Positions 45,175 through 54,491 of a stretch of DNA of 64,000 nucleotides are shown one piece after another. Made by a program: the position numbers and the translations under genes. Origin of the DNA: Rubrolithibacter sp043763625. GTDB lineage: Bacteria > Bacteroidota > Bacteroidia > Sphingobacteriales > Sphingobacteriaceae. The notes beneath the pieces are model-generated. The model had not been told where the DNA came from, ran no database searches, and saw only the letters and a list, made by a program, of their open reading frames with translations. Positions within the stretch are counted from its first letter, which is position 1, and each line of letters begins with the position of its first letter. The stretch covers positions 1-64,000 of the forward strand of contig JAYULL010000030.1 of NCBI GenBank assembly GCA_043763625.1, written 5' to 3'.

Positions 45175-46401
45175 TTATTTTATCTTGAATTGACTACTGA
45201 GCAAGCAAACGTCATTCAACAGCACCTCGTTTTGTAGCTCTTGGTTAAAGTGTAACTCAACGTGCTTTCGGGCATTTATCTTTATGAGCTCCAGTTGTTC
45301 TTTACTCAAATCAAGCACTTCTTTTATCAGCCTTGCCAACGAACTCGAATCTCTCTCAGGAGCTAAAAACCCGGTTACCCCATGTTGAATAAGCTCGGGT
45401 ATGCCGCTGTGACGTGTGCTTATTACGATTTTGCCCATGGCCATAGCCTCCATCAGCCCAACGGGTATTCCTTCCATGTCACCGTCGGCTGCAATAACAC
45501 TGGGTAAGAGAAAGAAATCGGCTTGTTCTATTTCCGGAATAATCTCGTCTTGAGATAATGAACCAAGAAACTGAACATTTTGGACAATTTTTAAATGCCG
45601 GACTTTTTCTTCTAAGGCCTTTTTTAAGGGCCCATCGCCTATGATCTTGTAAGATATTTCAGGCAGTTCCCCTGCTAAGATTTCTATACTTTCTATGGCG
45701 TAGTCAATTCCCTTTTTTTCGATAAGCCGGGCAACACTTAAAATTTTAATGTTTTTTTGGTCGGGAACGGTGGTGTTGTAATTAAACATATTTACATCTA
45801 CACCCATGTAGCGAGTTGTGATTTTGGATTCTTCACAGCCCAAATCAATCAGCTTTTGTCGCCAAAAATTACTAATAGGCAAAAAAGCGTCGCCTTTTCT
45901 AAATAGGCCGTTGTAGATGTCTTTCCCTTTGCTTTTTAGATAGGCATTCATGTCGAAGCCGTGAAAAACAGTGATAATTTTTCCTTTTAGCACCCCTAAA
46001 TCGCGTAAGGCGACAGCTAAATTTCCGCTCGGTCCGAAATGACAAATTATAATGTCGAAGTCCGTTTTTTTGTTTCTCTTAAGTGCCGGAGCTGCGAAGA
46101 TGGGATGAAAGGATTTTATTTTTGAAGCAGATTTAAGGAGATTTAAACTATTCGACAAATTCTCCGACATCAGAACAGCTGTTTTGATCAGTTTTCTAAA
46201 TTGGTTGGTCGGGAAGTTATAGTAGACTGTTTTTTTGTTTAAACTATACTTGGATACGCCTTCATGAACTTTACTTTCGTAGGACGGGTTCTCAGACAGA
46301 ATCGTAACATCATCATCATTTTCGCAAAAACAAGCAATTTGATTTAAAATAAAAGTCTCCGACAACTTTGGAAATTTTCCCACTACAAACAGGATCTTCA
46401 T
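45175..46401 (-). CDS. glycosyltransferase family 4 (colanic acid WcaL-like)
   Basis: GT-B glycosyltransferase of 408 aa. Start chosen at MKILFVVGKFPKLSETF; an ATG two codons earlier (46407) is possible. The KFPKLSETFILNQI segment is typical of the AmsK/WcaL branch, which adds galactose or similar sugars to exopolysaccharides. The donor domain has VARLIEKKGIDYAIE, FLGSLSQDEI, and LPSVIAADGDMEGIPVGLMEAMAMG with the longer insert typical of this branch. It lies between the flippase and another GT4 gene. Confidence 0.9.
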   Translation of the reverse strand: MKILFVVGKFPKLSETFILNQIACFCENDDDVTILSENPSYESKVHEGVSKYSLNKKTVYYNFPTNQFRKLIKTAVLMSENLSNSLNLLKSASKIKSFHPIFAAPALKRNKKTDFDIIICHFGPSGNLAVALRDLGVLKGKIITVFHGFDMNAYLKSKGKDIYNGLFRKGDAFLPISNFWRQKLIDLGCEESKITTRYMGVDVNMFNYNTTVPDQKNIKILSVARLIEKKGIDYAIESIEILAGELPEISYKIIGDGPLKKALEEKVRHLKIVQNVQFLGSLSQDEIIPEIEQADFFLLPSVIAADGDMEGIPVGLMEAMAMGKIVISTRHSGIPELIQHGVTGFLAPERDSSSLARLIKEVLDLSKEQLELIKINARKHVELHFNQELQNEVLLNDVCLLSSQFKIK

Positions 46402-46416
46402 AGGCATATCGTAATA

Positions 46417-47604
46417 TCAACGGGTTTCACCAGGTGCTACTTCATTATATATATCCAGGTAATTTTTCAAATACACCTCTTCTGAAAACCGGCTTGCATA
46501 GCTTACCGCTCGTAATTTTTTATGGTGGATCTGTTCCGGCTTTTCAATAATTTGTTGCAGCAAGGGGAATAATTGCCCGGCTTCCGGCTTGAAAGCCCAC
46601 ATGCAATCTTCGTTATGCAATTCTTTTATACCGCCTATTTGGGCTCCACATACCGGCACCGCCGCCGCCAAAGATTCTATTACAATTCTCCCGAAAGGCT
46701 CATACCAAAGAGAGGGAACAATCGCTAGATTAATCCGGCTGTAAAATTCATCCGGCTTAACTACACCCAAGAATTCGTGGTCTATTCCTTCAAGCAGCTC
46801 TGTTAAATAGTTGATGTAAAACGAGTCGCCTTTGCCGGCAAATAGTACTTTAAATTTTGATCGATATTCTTTTTTTACGGCTGCAAGTTCTTTCACAAGA
46901 AACTCTACGCCTTTATCGGCGGCAATTCGTCCGATGTAACCAAAAGTTATTTTTTCGCTTTCGACAAGATTAAAAGTGCTCTTTTTGCCGGCAACAGCAT
47001 TATAAACAACTTTTTTCCTGCCATGAATTGAATTAAACTCGCCGTGTTTTTCTAAAATAAAATCACTTATGCCTACGTAGCAATCCGGCAAAAGCATTTG
47101 ACTTTTTTTAATGCTGTTGGTAATTCTGCAATCGGCACAAAGGCTTTCGCAACAACTTCCGTTTTTAAACAACAATGTTTTATGGCAGAGCAAATAGTAA
47201 TCTCGTAAAGTGTGAACAAGCGGAATATTCGCTTTCTTAACAGCTTTCCAAACGATGGGAGAAAAGCCTTGAATATTATTCGTGTGAACGATATCGGGTT
47301 TAATCTTTTTTAGTAACCGTGATATTTTTCGGAAGAAAAAAAAGTTGTGAGAATCGAGTATATGCCAAACGGTTTTTAACAGCGGAGATCTTGTTTTATC
47401 AAAAAACGACGAATAAATATTGTGCTGCTTCACGCGAATGATTATAACTCCGTTTAACTTCTGCACCGAATTAATTGCCCCGGTAGTAACTACAAAAACC
47501 TTATGTCCTAATTTTACCAAACCTTCGGCCAGTAATTGTACCGAGATTTCGGCACCGCCCACAAACTTGGGAAAGTAAAACGTATTGAAAATTAAAATCT
47601 TCAA
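46417..47604 (-). CDS. glycosyltransferase family 4
   Basis: GT-B glycosyltransferase of 395 aa. The N-terminus ILIFNTFYFPKFVGGAEISVQLLAEGL contains the acceptor loop. The middle has an unusual Cys-rich insert (CCESLCADCRITNS, about 150-165), seen in a subset of GT4 enzymes and possibly binding a metal. Donor-domain motifs are GYIGRIAADKGVEFL and VPSLWYEPFGRIVIESLAAAVP. It is 14 bases downstream of the wzc stop. Confidence 0.9.
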   Translation of the reverse strand: MKILIFNTFYFPKFVGGAEISVQLLAEGLVKLGHKVFVVTTGAINSVQKLNGVIIIRVKQHNIYSSFFDKTRSPLLKTVWHILDSHNFFFFRKISRLLKKIKPDIVHTNNIQGFSPIVWKAVKKANIPLVHTLRDYYLLCHKTLLFKNGSCCESLCADCRITNSIKKSQMLLPDCYVGISDFILEKHGEFNSIHGRKKVVYNAVAGKKSTFNLVESEKITFGYIGRIAADKGVEFLVKELAAVKKEYRSKFKVLFAGKGDSFYINYLTELLEGIDHEFLGVVKPDEFYSRINLAIVPSLWYEPFGRIVIESLAAAVPVCGAQIGGIKELHNEDCMWAFKPEAGQLFPLLQQIIEKPEQIHHKKLRAVSYASRFSEEVYLKNYLDIYNEVAPGETR

Positions 47605-47618
47605 ACCAAAAGGATTAT

Positions 47619-49955
47619 TTAACCGGAGAAAACTTGAGAAAGTGCCGGAATTAACTTACGACTTTTGCTCTCGGAAGCGTAACCGACGTACCCGTATCCA
47701 TAGTATCCCGACTTGCGAAAATCAATATCATTAATCACCAGATACATGTTTTTAATCTTCTCTTTTGCCAACTTATTTGCGATAGCTAAGTGAGCTTTGC
47801 TTGTGTAATTTTGTCGGCAAACGTATAAGGTTGTATCAGCGGCTTTAGCTATCAACAAGGCGTCGGACACAAGCCCAACAGGCGATGTGTCGATAAGAAT
47901 ATAATCAAACATTTGGCGGAGAATGTTGATAAGGGAGCTGAATTTTTCGTTTAACAGCAAATCGGCATTGTTACCTAATTGAGAATCTCCGGGCGGAAGA
48001 ATGTAACAATTATCCAAATCTGCACACGGTATTATATAGTTCGAAATTTCTTCCTTACTGCCGGATAAATAGTTCAATACTCCTTTTGAAGAATGCTTTA
48101 TTCCCAAAGAAGAAGAGAGCCGCGGCTTCCTGAAGTCTAAATCAATAAGCAAAGTTTTCTTTCCGGCCAAACCTAAAATACCTCCCAAGTTATTGGTTAC
48201 GAAAGTCTTGCCTTCGCCGATAGTCGCCGAAGTAATCATAATTACTTGAGCTTTTCCGTCGTCGGATAAACACAAGTTGGTTCGCAGGTTACGAAAGTTT
48301 TCAGTAGTGACAGAGTTTGACGGGCCCGAAAGGTCCAAAACAGGCGAAGTGTTTCGGCCTATTTCTCCTATGATATCAATCTCAGTAAGATCTTCTATAT
48401 CTTCTAAAGACATCAAGCGAGATTCAGATTTGTCGCTAACAACCACATACGATAAGGGAATAATAATGCCGGCAAAAAGCGCAATTAAATAACTGAGCGA
48501 TTTCCGAGGTTTTACCGGATTATAACTTCTTTTTGGTTCGTCAATAATATTCGAATTATCGGTTTCGGCGAGTTTTGAAATTGCTATTTCTTCACGCTTT
48601 TGAAGCAGATATAAATAGAGATTTTGTTTCAATTCTTGCTGACGACTGAAATCGCCGAACATTTGTTCTTTCTGCGGAATGGATTTAATTTGGCTGTTCA
48701 GCGAAGCATTTTCCGCCTTTACATCCCTAAGTCCAAGCTCCAATTCGCCTTTATACGACCGAATGTTTTGCAACAAGCTCTCGTAAGCATTCACAATTTG
48801 CTTGTCGATATTTTCGATTACAGGGTTTGATTCGGTATACGATAGGCTTTGCTTTTCTCTGTCGAGCAACAAACTGTTGTAAGTGGTCAGGGCATTTTCA
48901 AACGAAGCATTTTCTATTGTGAGCGAACTTGGAATGGCCCTTCGGTTGCCGGATTCGGTCAAAAACTGCTCGAGTTTTTCAATGACGTTGTAATTGGTTT
49001 GTTGCTCCTGAATCCTTTTGTTGTAATCCCCGGCATTGCTGATTAATACCTTTGATTGCTCGCCCATGTCGGCAATGTTATTACTGCTGCGATAATTTGC
49101 GAGTTTGTTTTCTATAGTGATGAGATCGTTGCTAACCATAGCAAGTCTGTTATCTACGATAGCTAGGGCTGAATCGGCTAGTTGCTGCTTGCTTCTTTTA
49201 TTCAAGCTTAAGTAAGTGAACATAATCTGCTTGAGCACCGCTTCGCCCAAGCCGGGGTCGGGATAGTTTAAAGCTAAGTCGATGGCAGTTGCGTCTTTGT
49301 CTGAAAAAACCGCTTCGTATCGCGATGATAATTCTTCAATTGCTTCTTCAAATGGCGAAACCACGACTGTGTATTTGCCGGTTGGGATTTTACCGGAACT
49401 CTGCGTAAGTAATACAAAATTATACGGCTTGGTAGATATTATTTTATTGAATGAAGAAGTTGACACCGGGCCGCCGTCTGAAACCAAACTAAAAGAATTA
49501 TTATCAAGTATTTCGATCTCAAACTTGTGCTTTGAGAAGTAGGCTTGCTTATATAGTATTGACACTTTAAACGGGGAACCGTTAAAGACTTGCTTCGTTG
49601 TTAAGTTTGATTTCTTTAAAACTTTGACATTCAAATTCAGGTCTTTAATAACTTTTTCTAAAACTGATCGAGATTTTAATATCTGAAGTTCGTTTTTGCT
49701 GTCGCTTTGATTAGAGAAAAAAGACGAGATATTACTGCTGAATTGCCGTTCAACTTTGCTCTCATTACTCTTGTCCGGCTCTTTTATCAAGATTTTAGCG
49801 GATATTTTATACTCTTGAGTTGCCAGGCGATTAAAGCAAAACGCGGCGATTAAAGCCGTAATAATGCCGCACATAAACAATAGCCTATGAGATAGGACGG
49901 TATTGAGAAACCTTTTATAATTAAATGCTTTTTCGTTTGCCGGTTGTTTTACCAT
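47619..49955 (-). CDS. wzc: polysaccharide co-polymerase with tyrosine autokinase domain (Wzc)
   Basis: Inner-membrane protein of 778 aa that sets chain length and drives export with the Wza-type channel. I chose the ATG at 49955 (MVKQPANEKAF); an upstream start at 50012 would add 19 residues and overlap the wza gene. Domains: Wzz-type membrane and periplasmic part between transmembrane helices near 35-55 and 480-500, long coiled-coil stretch (about 250-440) and the C-terminal BY-kinase with Walker A TIGEGKT, Walker A' LLIDLDFRKPR, and Walker B YILIDTSP. The tyrosine cluster GYYGYGYVGY near the end is the autophosphorylation tail. Confidence 0.95.
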   Translation of the reverse strand: MVKQPANEKAFNYKRFLNTVLSHRLLFMCGIITALIAAFCFNRLATQEYKISAKILIKEPDKSNESKVERQFSSNISSFFSNQSDSKNELQILKSRSVLEKVIKDLNLNVKVLKKSNLTTKQVFNGSPFKVSILYKQAYFSKHKFEIEILDNNSFSLVSDGGPVSTSSFNKIISTKPYNFVLLTQSSGKIPTGKYTVVVSPFEEAIEELSSRYEAVFSDKDATAIDLALNYPDPGLGEAVLKQIMFTYLSLNKRSKQQLADSALAIVDNRLAMVSNDLITIENKLANYRSSNNIADMGEQSKVLISNAGDYNKRIQEQQTNYNVIEKLEQFLTESGNRRAIPSSLTIENASFENALTTYNSLLLDREKQSLSYTESNPVIENIDKQIVNAYESLLQNIRSYKGELELGLRDVKAENASLNSQIKSIPQKEQMFGDFSRQQELKQNLYLYLLQKREEIAISKLAETDNSNIIDEPKRSYNPVKPRKSLSYLIALFAGIIIPLSYVVVSDKSESRLMSLEDIEDLTEIDIIGEIGRNTSPVLDLSGPSNSVTTENFRNLRTNLCLSDDGKAQVIMITSATIGEGKTFVTNNLGGILGLAGKKTLLIDLDFRKPRLSSSLGIKHSSKGVLNYLSGSKEEISNYIIPCADLDNCYILPPGDSQLGNNADLLLNEKFSSLINILRQMFDYILIDTSPVGLVSDALLIAKAADTTLYVCRQNYTSKAHLAIANKLAKEKIKNMYLVINDIDFRKSGYYGYGYVGYASESKSRKLIPALSQVFSG

Positions 49956-49972
49956 AGCGTTTCGTTTTTGTG

Positions 49973-50776
49973 TTAATCTCCCAAAGAAGTTTGTGTTACC
50001 AACAGCACCCACACGGAAACCAGCGAGGCGCCAAGGCTTAAATACCGTACTAAAGAAGTATCTGAATTCATATATTTTGCCTTTGCAGGTTCAACATAAA
50101 CCACATCGTTTTGACTTAAGAAAAAATACTCCGAATTGAGTGTTTCCTTTTTAGTTAAATCAAACTTTACAGCCCTGCTTTTACCGTCGGCGAGTTTTCT
50201 TATCACCAAAATGTTGCTGCGTTTTCCGTAAATGGTAAGGTCTCCGGCATAGCCCAGAGCATCAAGCAGCGAGACTTTTTCATTTGGAACCACGTAAGTT
50301 CCCGGACGGGCGACCTCTCCCAGTATGGTGATTTTGTAGTTCGCATAGCGAATGTTTACCGCCGGTTCTTTAAAAAAACGAGCGGCCTGTTTACGCACTG
50401 TTTCTCGAGCTTGAAGAGTAGTTAATCCGGCAAGTTTAATCTTACCGAGAATCGGTATTTCTACATTTCCATCTCGGTCTACGTAGTACCCCGAGATTAA
50501 TTGTTGACCCACATTGTTGGCCACGTTAACCCCACCTGTAGGTTTAGGGGTATTGCCGCTGTTTATCACTTCCGAGGCTGCCGGATCGACCGTGTTAACA
50601 GTTATCGAAAGAATATCATCGGGTTGAATTAGCGGATCCGCAAAATTTGTGGAGTTAATAATGTCGGCAGCGGACTCTTTAGGGATGTCTTGAAAGTACC
50701 TTATTTTGGATACTCCACAAGAATAGAGTAAAAATATAGAGAAAAAGAATATGGATTTTGCAGTTTTGTTAAACAT
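49973..50776 (-). CDS. wza: polysaccharide export outer-membrane lipoprotein (Wza-like)
   Basis: Outer-membrane export protein of 267 aa. I start it at the ATG at 50776, which gives a standard lipoprotein signal MFNKTAKSIFFFSIFLLYSC; a start at 50815 adds 13 hydrophobic residues. After the acylated Cys comes RYFQDIP, then the Poly_export domain (about 45-130, LIQPDDILSI, YYVDRDGNVEIPILGKI) and a SLBB domain (ITILGEVARPGTYVVPNEKVSLLDAL). A C-terminal hydrophobic segment (about 245-265) is the usual helix that anchors these channels. It pairs with the wzc gene 17 bases downstream. Confidence 0.94.
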   Translation of the reverse strand: MFNKTAKSIFFFSIFLLYSCGVSKIRYFQDIPKESAADIINSTNFADPLIQPDDILSITVNTVDPAASEVINSGNTPKPTGGVNVANNVGQQLISGYYVDRDGNVEIPILGKIKLAGLTTLQARETVRKQAARFFKEPAVNIRYANYKITILGEVARPGTYVVPNEKVSLLDALGYAGDLTIYGKRSNILVIRKLADGKSRAVKFDLTKKETLNSEYFFLSQNDVVYVEPAKAKYMNSDTSLVRYLSLGASLVSVWVLLVTQTSLGD

Positions 50777-50968
50777 ATAGATATAACTTTTGAATATCAC
50801 TAGTAAAACTACCACTTTTTATTAAAAATAGCAAAATAATTTACTTTTTGTTGCTATATTCTCGGACAAAAACCTCTTTTGACGAAGAAATAGAAAATCA
50901 GGCCATATTTTTCAATAAATCTTAAATTTTAACCGCCAGTATGGATTTTTATGTAGAAAAACTTGCGA

Positions 50969-52198
50969 TTATCTGAAAAAGCTTAAAGCCGGAGTTTTTA
51001 TATAGCCGGAGTAGCTTAATGAGTTTGACAAAGAACTTCGACTTCCATAGAAAGCAATTAGATAACCGAAAAGGATTTGGCATTCCGGCGATTCTATCAG
51101 ATTAGTTGTAATTCCGTAGGTAAAAATCAGCATAGTGAAGTATGTAGCTATTCGATTTTGGTTGCCGAATTCTACAAACTTTCCAAGTAGAAAAAGAATG
51201 AGAAAAAGACCGAGAAGGCCATAATTTGCAAATACATAAATAAATAAGTTATCTCCCGGATTATAGAGATTTGGGTTACCAAACAACAATTGCGGAGCGC
51301 CCAAGCTTCCAATCCCGGTACCGAATATCAAATGCCAAGGCTCTTTAAATAAGGTAAATGCCAAAGGCCATGTGGTGTTAATTCGGTCGAGAAGCGAGTC
51401 ATTGCTTAAATAAGGTACTTCGACTTTAAAGAGATAAATAGGGAGTAGAATTAAAATAGTCGCAAATAAAATTGCGGTAAATGAAAGCGTTGGCTTTTTA
51501 ATATTACCGGGTAGAAATTCACTTAAGTATGCGGCGTATATAACGAAAACACTTATTAGGCATCCTTTGGTGGTAGTAATATAAATTCCGATTATGGTAG
51601 ATATAAAAACAAGTGTTTTCCAAGTGAAGCTTTTGAGATTATAAAATAGGATCATCATCATAATTATCAATGCAAGTGCAGCACTAAATGATGATCGGCA
51701 AAAGCCGGCAACGCGTTCGACACCGGCTGCAGTCCAGTTTTTGGCAATTTCCTTTTCTACGTTGCCCACGGTAAATAGTGCTGTCTTCCAAACAAAATCA
51801 AAGTAATAATCATAAATAACACCGCCCAGCAAAGCGATGTATATGAAAATAAACCAACGAGAATTCGCTTGAATAAATGTTGCTATGTCTTTGTGGAATG
51901 CAATAGAAAAAAATGCAGGAATTAAAATGTACACAGCAAATAAGGTTTGCGGAAGATTTTGCGTAAATAACCCTAAAACAATAAGAAAAAAAATACAAGC
52001 ATATAATATAATATAGGCAGGGCGAATGACTTTTAGGCTGCCCAAGAATTTTTTTGCAGTTAAAACAAGCATTACCGCATTAACTGCGTAAATCAACAAC
52101 TCGTTGCCAAATACTGTTATAATAACATAGCGAACGAGCGATGTGAAAAACAGGTTTAAGATAAGTGCGACTATAAATACAGTTCTTAAAATTTTCAT
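50969..52198 (-). CDS. O-antigen polymerase/ligase-like membrane protein (Wzy candidate)
   Basis: Integral membrane protein of 409 aa with 10 or more hydrophobic segments and a larger loop before HLIFGTGIGSLG and NLYNPGDNLFIYVFANYGLLGL (about 290-340), as in Wzy and WaaL families. These proteins have poor sequence conservation, so the assignment rests on topology, the G-x-G-x-x-x and D-N motifs, and the position next to wza/wzc. In a Wzx/Wzy-type locus one such polymerase is required and this is the only candidate. It starts 7 bases after the GT56 gene stop. Confidence 0.82.
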   Translation of the reverse strand: MKILRTVFIVALILNLFFTSLVRYVIITVFGNELLIYAVNAVMLVLTAKKFLGSLKVIRPAYIILYACIFFLIVLGLFTQNLPQTLFAVYILIPAFFSIAFHKDIATFIQANSRWFIFIYIALLGGVIYDYYFDFVWKTALFTVGNVEKEIAKNWTAAGVERVAGFCRSSFSAALALIIMMMILFYNLKSFTWKTLVFISTIIGIYITTTKGCLISVFVIYAAYLSEFLPGNIKKPTLSFTAILFATILILLPIYLFKVEVPYLSNDSLLDRINTTWPLAFTLFKEPWHLIFGTGIGSLGAPQLLFGNPNLYNPGDNLFIYVFANYGLLGLFLILFLLGKFVEFGNQNRIATYFTMLIFTYGITTNLIESPECQILFGYLIAFYGSRSSLSNSLSYSGYIKTPALSFFR

Positions 52199-52205
52199 AT
52201 TACGA

Positions 52206-53327
52206 TCAATTCCTTCCGAAAAGCTTTCGGTATAGTTGGTCTGTTTTGTCTCTGGATAGATAATCTAAAACGATCCGACGATTTTTATTTTGATCGAGTG
52301 TTGCAGCTAATCTGTCGATGTCGTTAATTTGATCGATATCGAAAACTTGTAAGCCGAGCTCTTTCATGTGCCGAAACATGAAGTTTCCGGGGTTCATGAA
52401 AACAAGTTTACCCGTAAGTAGGGCCAGCCAAATGTTTCCCATGCCTAAGGGTCGCAATGAATTGTTGATGAAAATGGAGTATTTGTCAAAGATCTCCAAG
52501 TATTCATCGAAAGAGAGAAATCGCTCCATGAACGATATATTGAGATGAGGATAAAGCTTTTCTACTTGATTTTTTAAAAGCCCCACATATTTTTTGTCTC
52601 CATAGCTCACGGGAAGCAGAATTTCTTCGAAATAGATGCCCTTAAATCTTTTGAATACATCAATATGATTGTTGGTAACAGCACCGGAATTACCTACAAT
52701 GCATTTTAAATTACGTTGGGCAATTCTTTTTAAGGATGAGTTAACGTCGAACTTTTTAGCAAGTTCTTCAATGTCCATGTCAAAGCCGTACAAAAAATAT
52801 TTTTGCCTGGCGTTTAATCCGGCTAAACTTTTTACGGCATACTCGTATTCCGGCTTTATCCAGGTTAATAAGTAATCCACTTTACTGAAAACCTGCTTTC
52901 CGGATGTACCTTGTAAAAAGTGCTTAACCTTATGCAGAAGATATTTAAAGGGGCCGAAGCTTTCCAACCGATATTTTAAATCGCGAGTTTCAGGCTCAAA
53001 AAGAGGAAAACGTGAACCTTTTGCTTCGTAAAGTTCCGATCCCCATATCATCCAATTAAGTTCTCGAAACTTGTTTTTGACAACCCAACGCTTTAAATCG
53101 CTGGTAAATGCGTGCAGGAAAACGCGGTCATACTGCTCAACCTTTCCTACCAGAATATTAAAATCGACAGAATCAAGAGAGGCAAATACTGCGTCGGTAC
53201 GTTTAATGTATTTGTAGTTTCCGCCTCTTCTTACAATAAATTTGTTATTACCAAGCAGTTGGAGTTGTTCCAGTTTATTAACAAAAGGATCAAAAAATTT
53301 TTCATCATTAAAAACATGCAGATTCAT
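52206..53327 (-). CDS. GT56 (WecF-type) glycosyltransferase
   Basis: Protein of 373 aa related to TDP-Fuc4NAc transferase WecF/RffT. Seen: MNLHVFNDEKFFDPFVNKLEQ at the start, RVFLHAFTSDLKRWV, MIWGSELYE (about 95-103) and the C-terminal FINNSLRPLGMGNIWLALLTGKLVFMNP, which resemble the pfam07429 pattern. WecF transfers 4-acetamido-4,6-dideoxygalactose in enterobacterial common antigen. With the neighbouring DegT aminotransferase and acyltransferases this suggests that the polysaccharide contains a 4-amino-4,6-dideoxyhexose. That link is an inference. Confidence 0.85.
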   Translation of the reverse strand: MNLHVFNDEKFFDPFVNKLEQLQLLGNNKFIVRRGGNYKYIKRTDAVFASLDSVDFNILVGKVEQYDRVFLHAFTSDLKRWVVKNKFRELNWMIWGSELYEAKGSRFPLFEPETRDLKYRLESFGPFKYLLHKVKHFLQGTSGKQVFSKVDYLLTWIKPEYEYAVKSLAGLNARQKYFLYGFDMDIEELAKKFDVNSSLKRIAQRNLKCIVGNSGAVTNNHIDVFKRFKGIYFEEILLPVSYGDKKYVGLLKNQVEKLYPHLNISFMERFLSFDEYLEIFDKYSIFINNSLRPLGMGNIWLALLTGKLVFMNPGNFMFRHMKELGLQVFDIDQINDIDRLAATLDQNKNRRIVLDYLSRDKTDQLYRKLFGRN

Positions 53328-53348
53328 ATTTCTCCTTTCTGTAACTTG

Positions 53349-54428
53349 TTAATTATTTTGCACTCGCAGCAATATTCTAGATACAAAATCAGCTTCCTCC
53401 AACGTAAAATCTTGATACATCGGCAAACACAAAACTCTTTTAGATATACTGTCGGCGGTGGGTGTTTCTCCCTTTTTCACGTAATTGAGCGATGACAGTG
53501 AGGGGTAAAAATATCGCCGGGGATAAATCCAGTTAAGGTTGAGCTGCTCCACGCTTTTTAAAAGCAACTCTTCCGTTTCAAACACAATCGGGTAATAAGA
53601 AAAATTACATTCGGATCGAGGGTTTAAATGCGGACGTGCAACTTTTAGGCCCTTTAATTTCTCGGAGTAATAATTAAACAGTTCCTTTCGTTTAGCTAAC
53701 ACATCGTCGACGTATCGCAGGTTTACCAAGCCCATAGCCGCGTGGAACTCACAGTTTTTTGCATTTATCCCTAGGCCGGCAAATTCTTCAGGCCCATTGT
53801 GCCCGAAATTCCGCAGGAAAACAATCTCTTTCAATAATTCCGCAGATTGAGTAAAAATGGCGCCGCCTTCTATCGTATGGAACAGCTTTGTGGCGTGGAA
53901 GCTGGTGGTGCTTACATCTCCGTAATCAAAAACCGACTTTCCATTATACTTTGTGCCGAAGCAATGAGAGGCATCGTATATTACCTTAAGGTTACGCCTT
54001 TCGGCAATGGCCGTTATAGCGTCGATATCACATGGATTTCCGTAAACATGAGTAGCCAGAATTGCACTTGTTTGAGGAGTAATCGCAGCTTCAATTTTTT
54101 CAGGGTCGAGATTCAGTGACCTTTCATCTATATCTGCAAAAACCGGAATGCACCCTTCCCAAACGATACTGCTTGTTGTAGCTACATAAGATAGTGGGGT
54201 TGTGATAATTTCCCCGCTTAACTTTAAAGCTTTAATTGCTAACTGTAGCGCAAGTGTGCCGTTGGTGACGTAAAGCATGTGCTTTACGTCTAAATAGTCT
54301 TTTATTTTTAGCTCCAGCTGATTAACCAAAGGACCATTATTCGTTAGCCATTGTCGCTCCCAAATACCTTTAACATAGTGTAAGTAGTCGTCAATCGGCG
54401 GCAGAAAAGGTTTGGTTACAGGTATCAT
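53349..54428 (-). CDS. DegT/DnrJ/EryC1/StrS family aminotransferase
   Basis: PLP-dependent sugar-nucleotide aminotransferase of 359 aa. Seen: TKPFLPPIDDY near the start, NGTLALQLAIKAL (about 56-68), VYGNPCDID (about 128), DASHCFG (about 152) and the PLP-lysine in SFHATKLFHTIEGG (Lys about 182). These enzymes aminate a 3- or 4-keto sugar nucleotide. Its position between GT56 and two N-acyltransferases fits a WecE-like step, making a 4-amino-4,6-dideoxyhexose that is then acylated. The dehydratase and nucleotidyltransferase for that route are not in the locus. Confidence 0.92.
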   Translation of the reverse strand: MIPVTKPFLPPIDDYLHYVKGIWERQWLTNNGPLVNQLELKIKDYLDVKHMLYVTNGTLALQLAIKALKLSGEIITTPLSYVATTSSIVWEGCIPVFADIDERSLNLDPEKIEAAITPQTSAILATHVYGNPCDIDAITAIAERRNLKVIYDASHCFGTKYNGKSVFDYGDVSTTSFHATKLFHTIEGGAIFTQSAELLKEIVFLRNFGHNGPEEFAGLGINAKNCEFHAAMGLVNLRYVDDVLAKRKELFNYYSEKLKGLKVARPHLNPRSECNFSYYPIVFETEELLLKSVEQLNLNWIYPRRYFYPSLSSLNYVKKGETPTADSISKRVLCLPMYQDFTLEEADFVSRILLRVQNN

Positions 54429-54491
54429 AAGCTTCGAGTTGGATTAAGTTAAATAAGAACTGTATGGGAAGATTGAAGTCGGGGCGTTAAG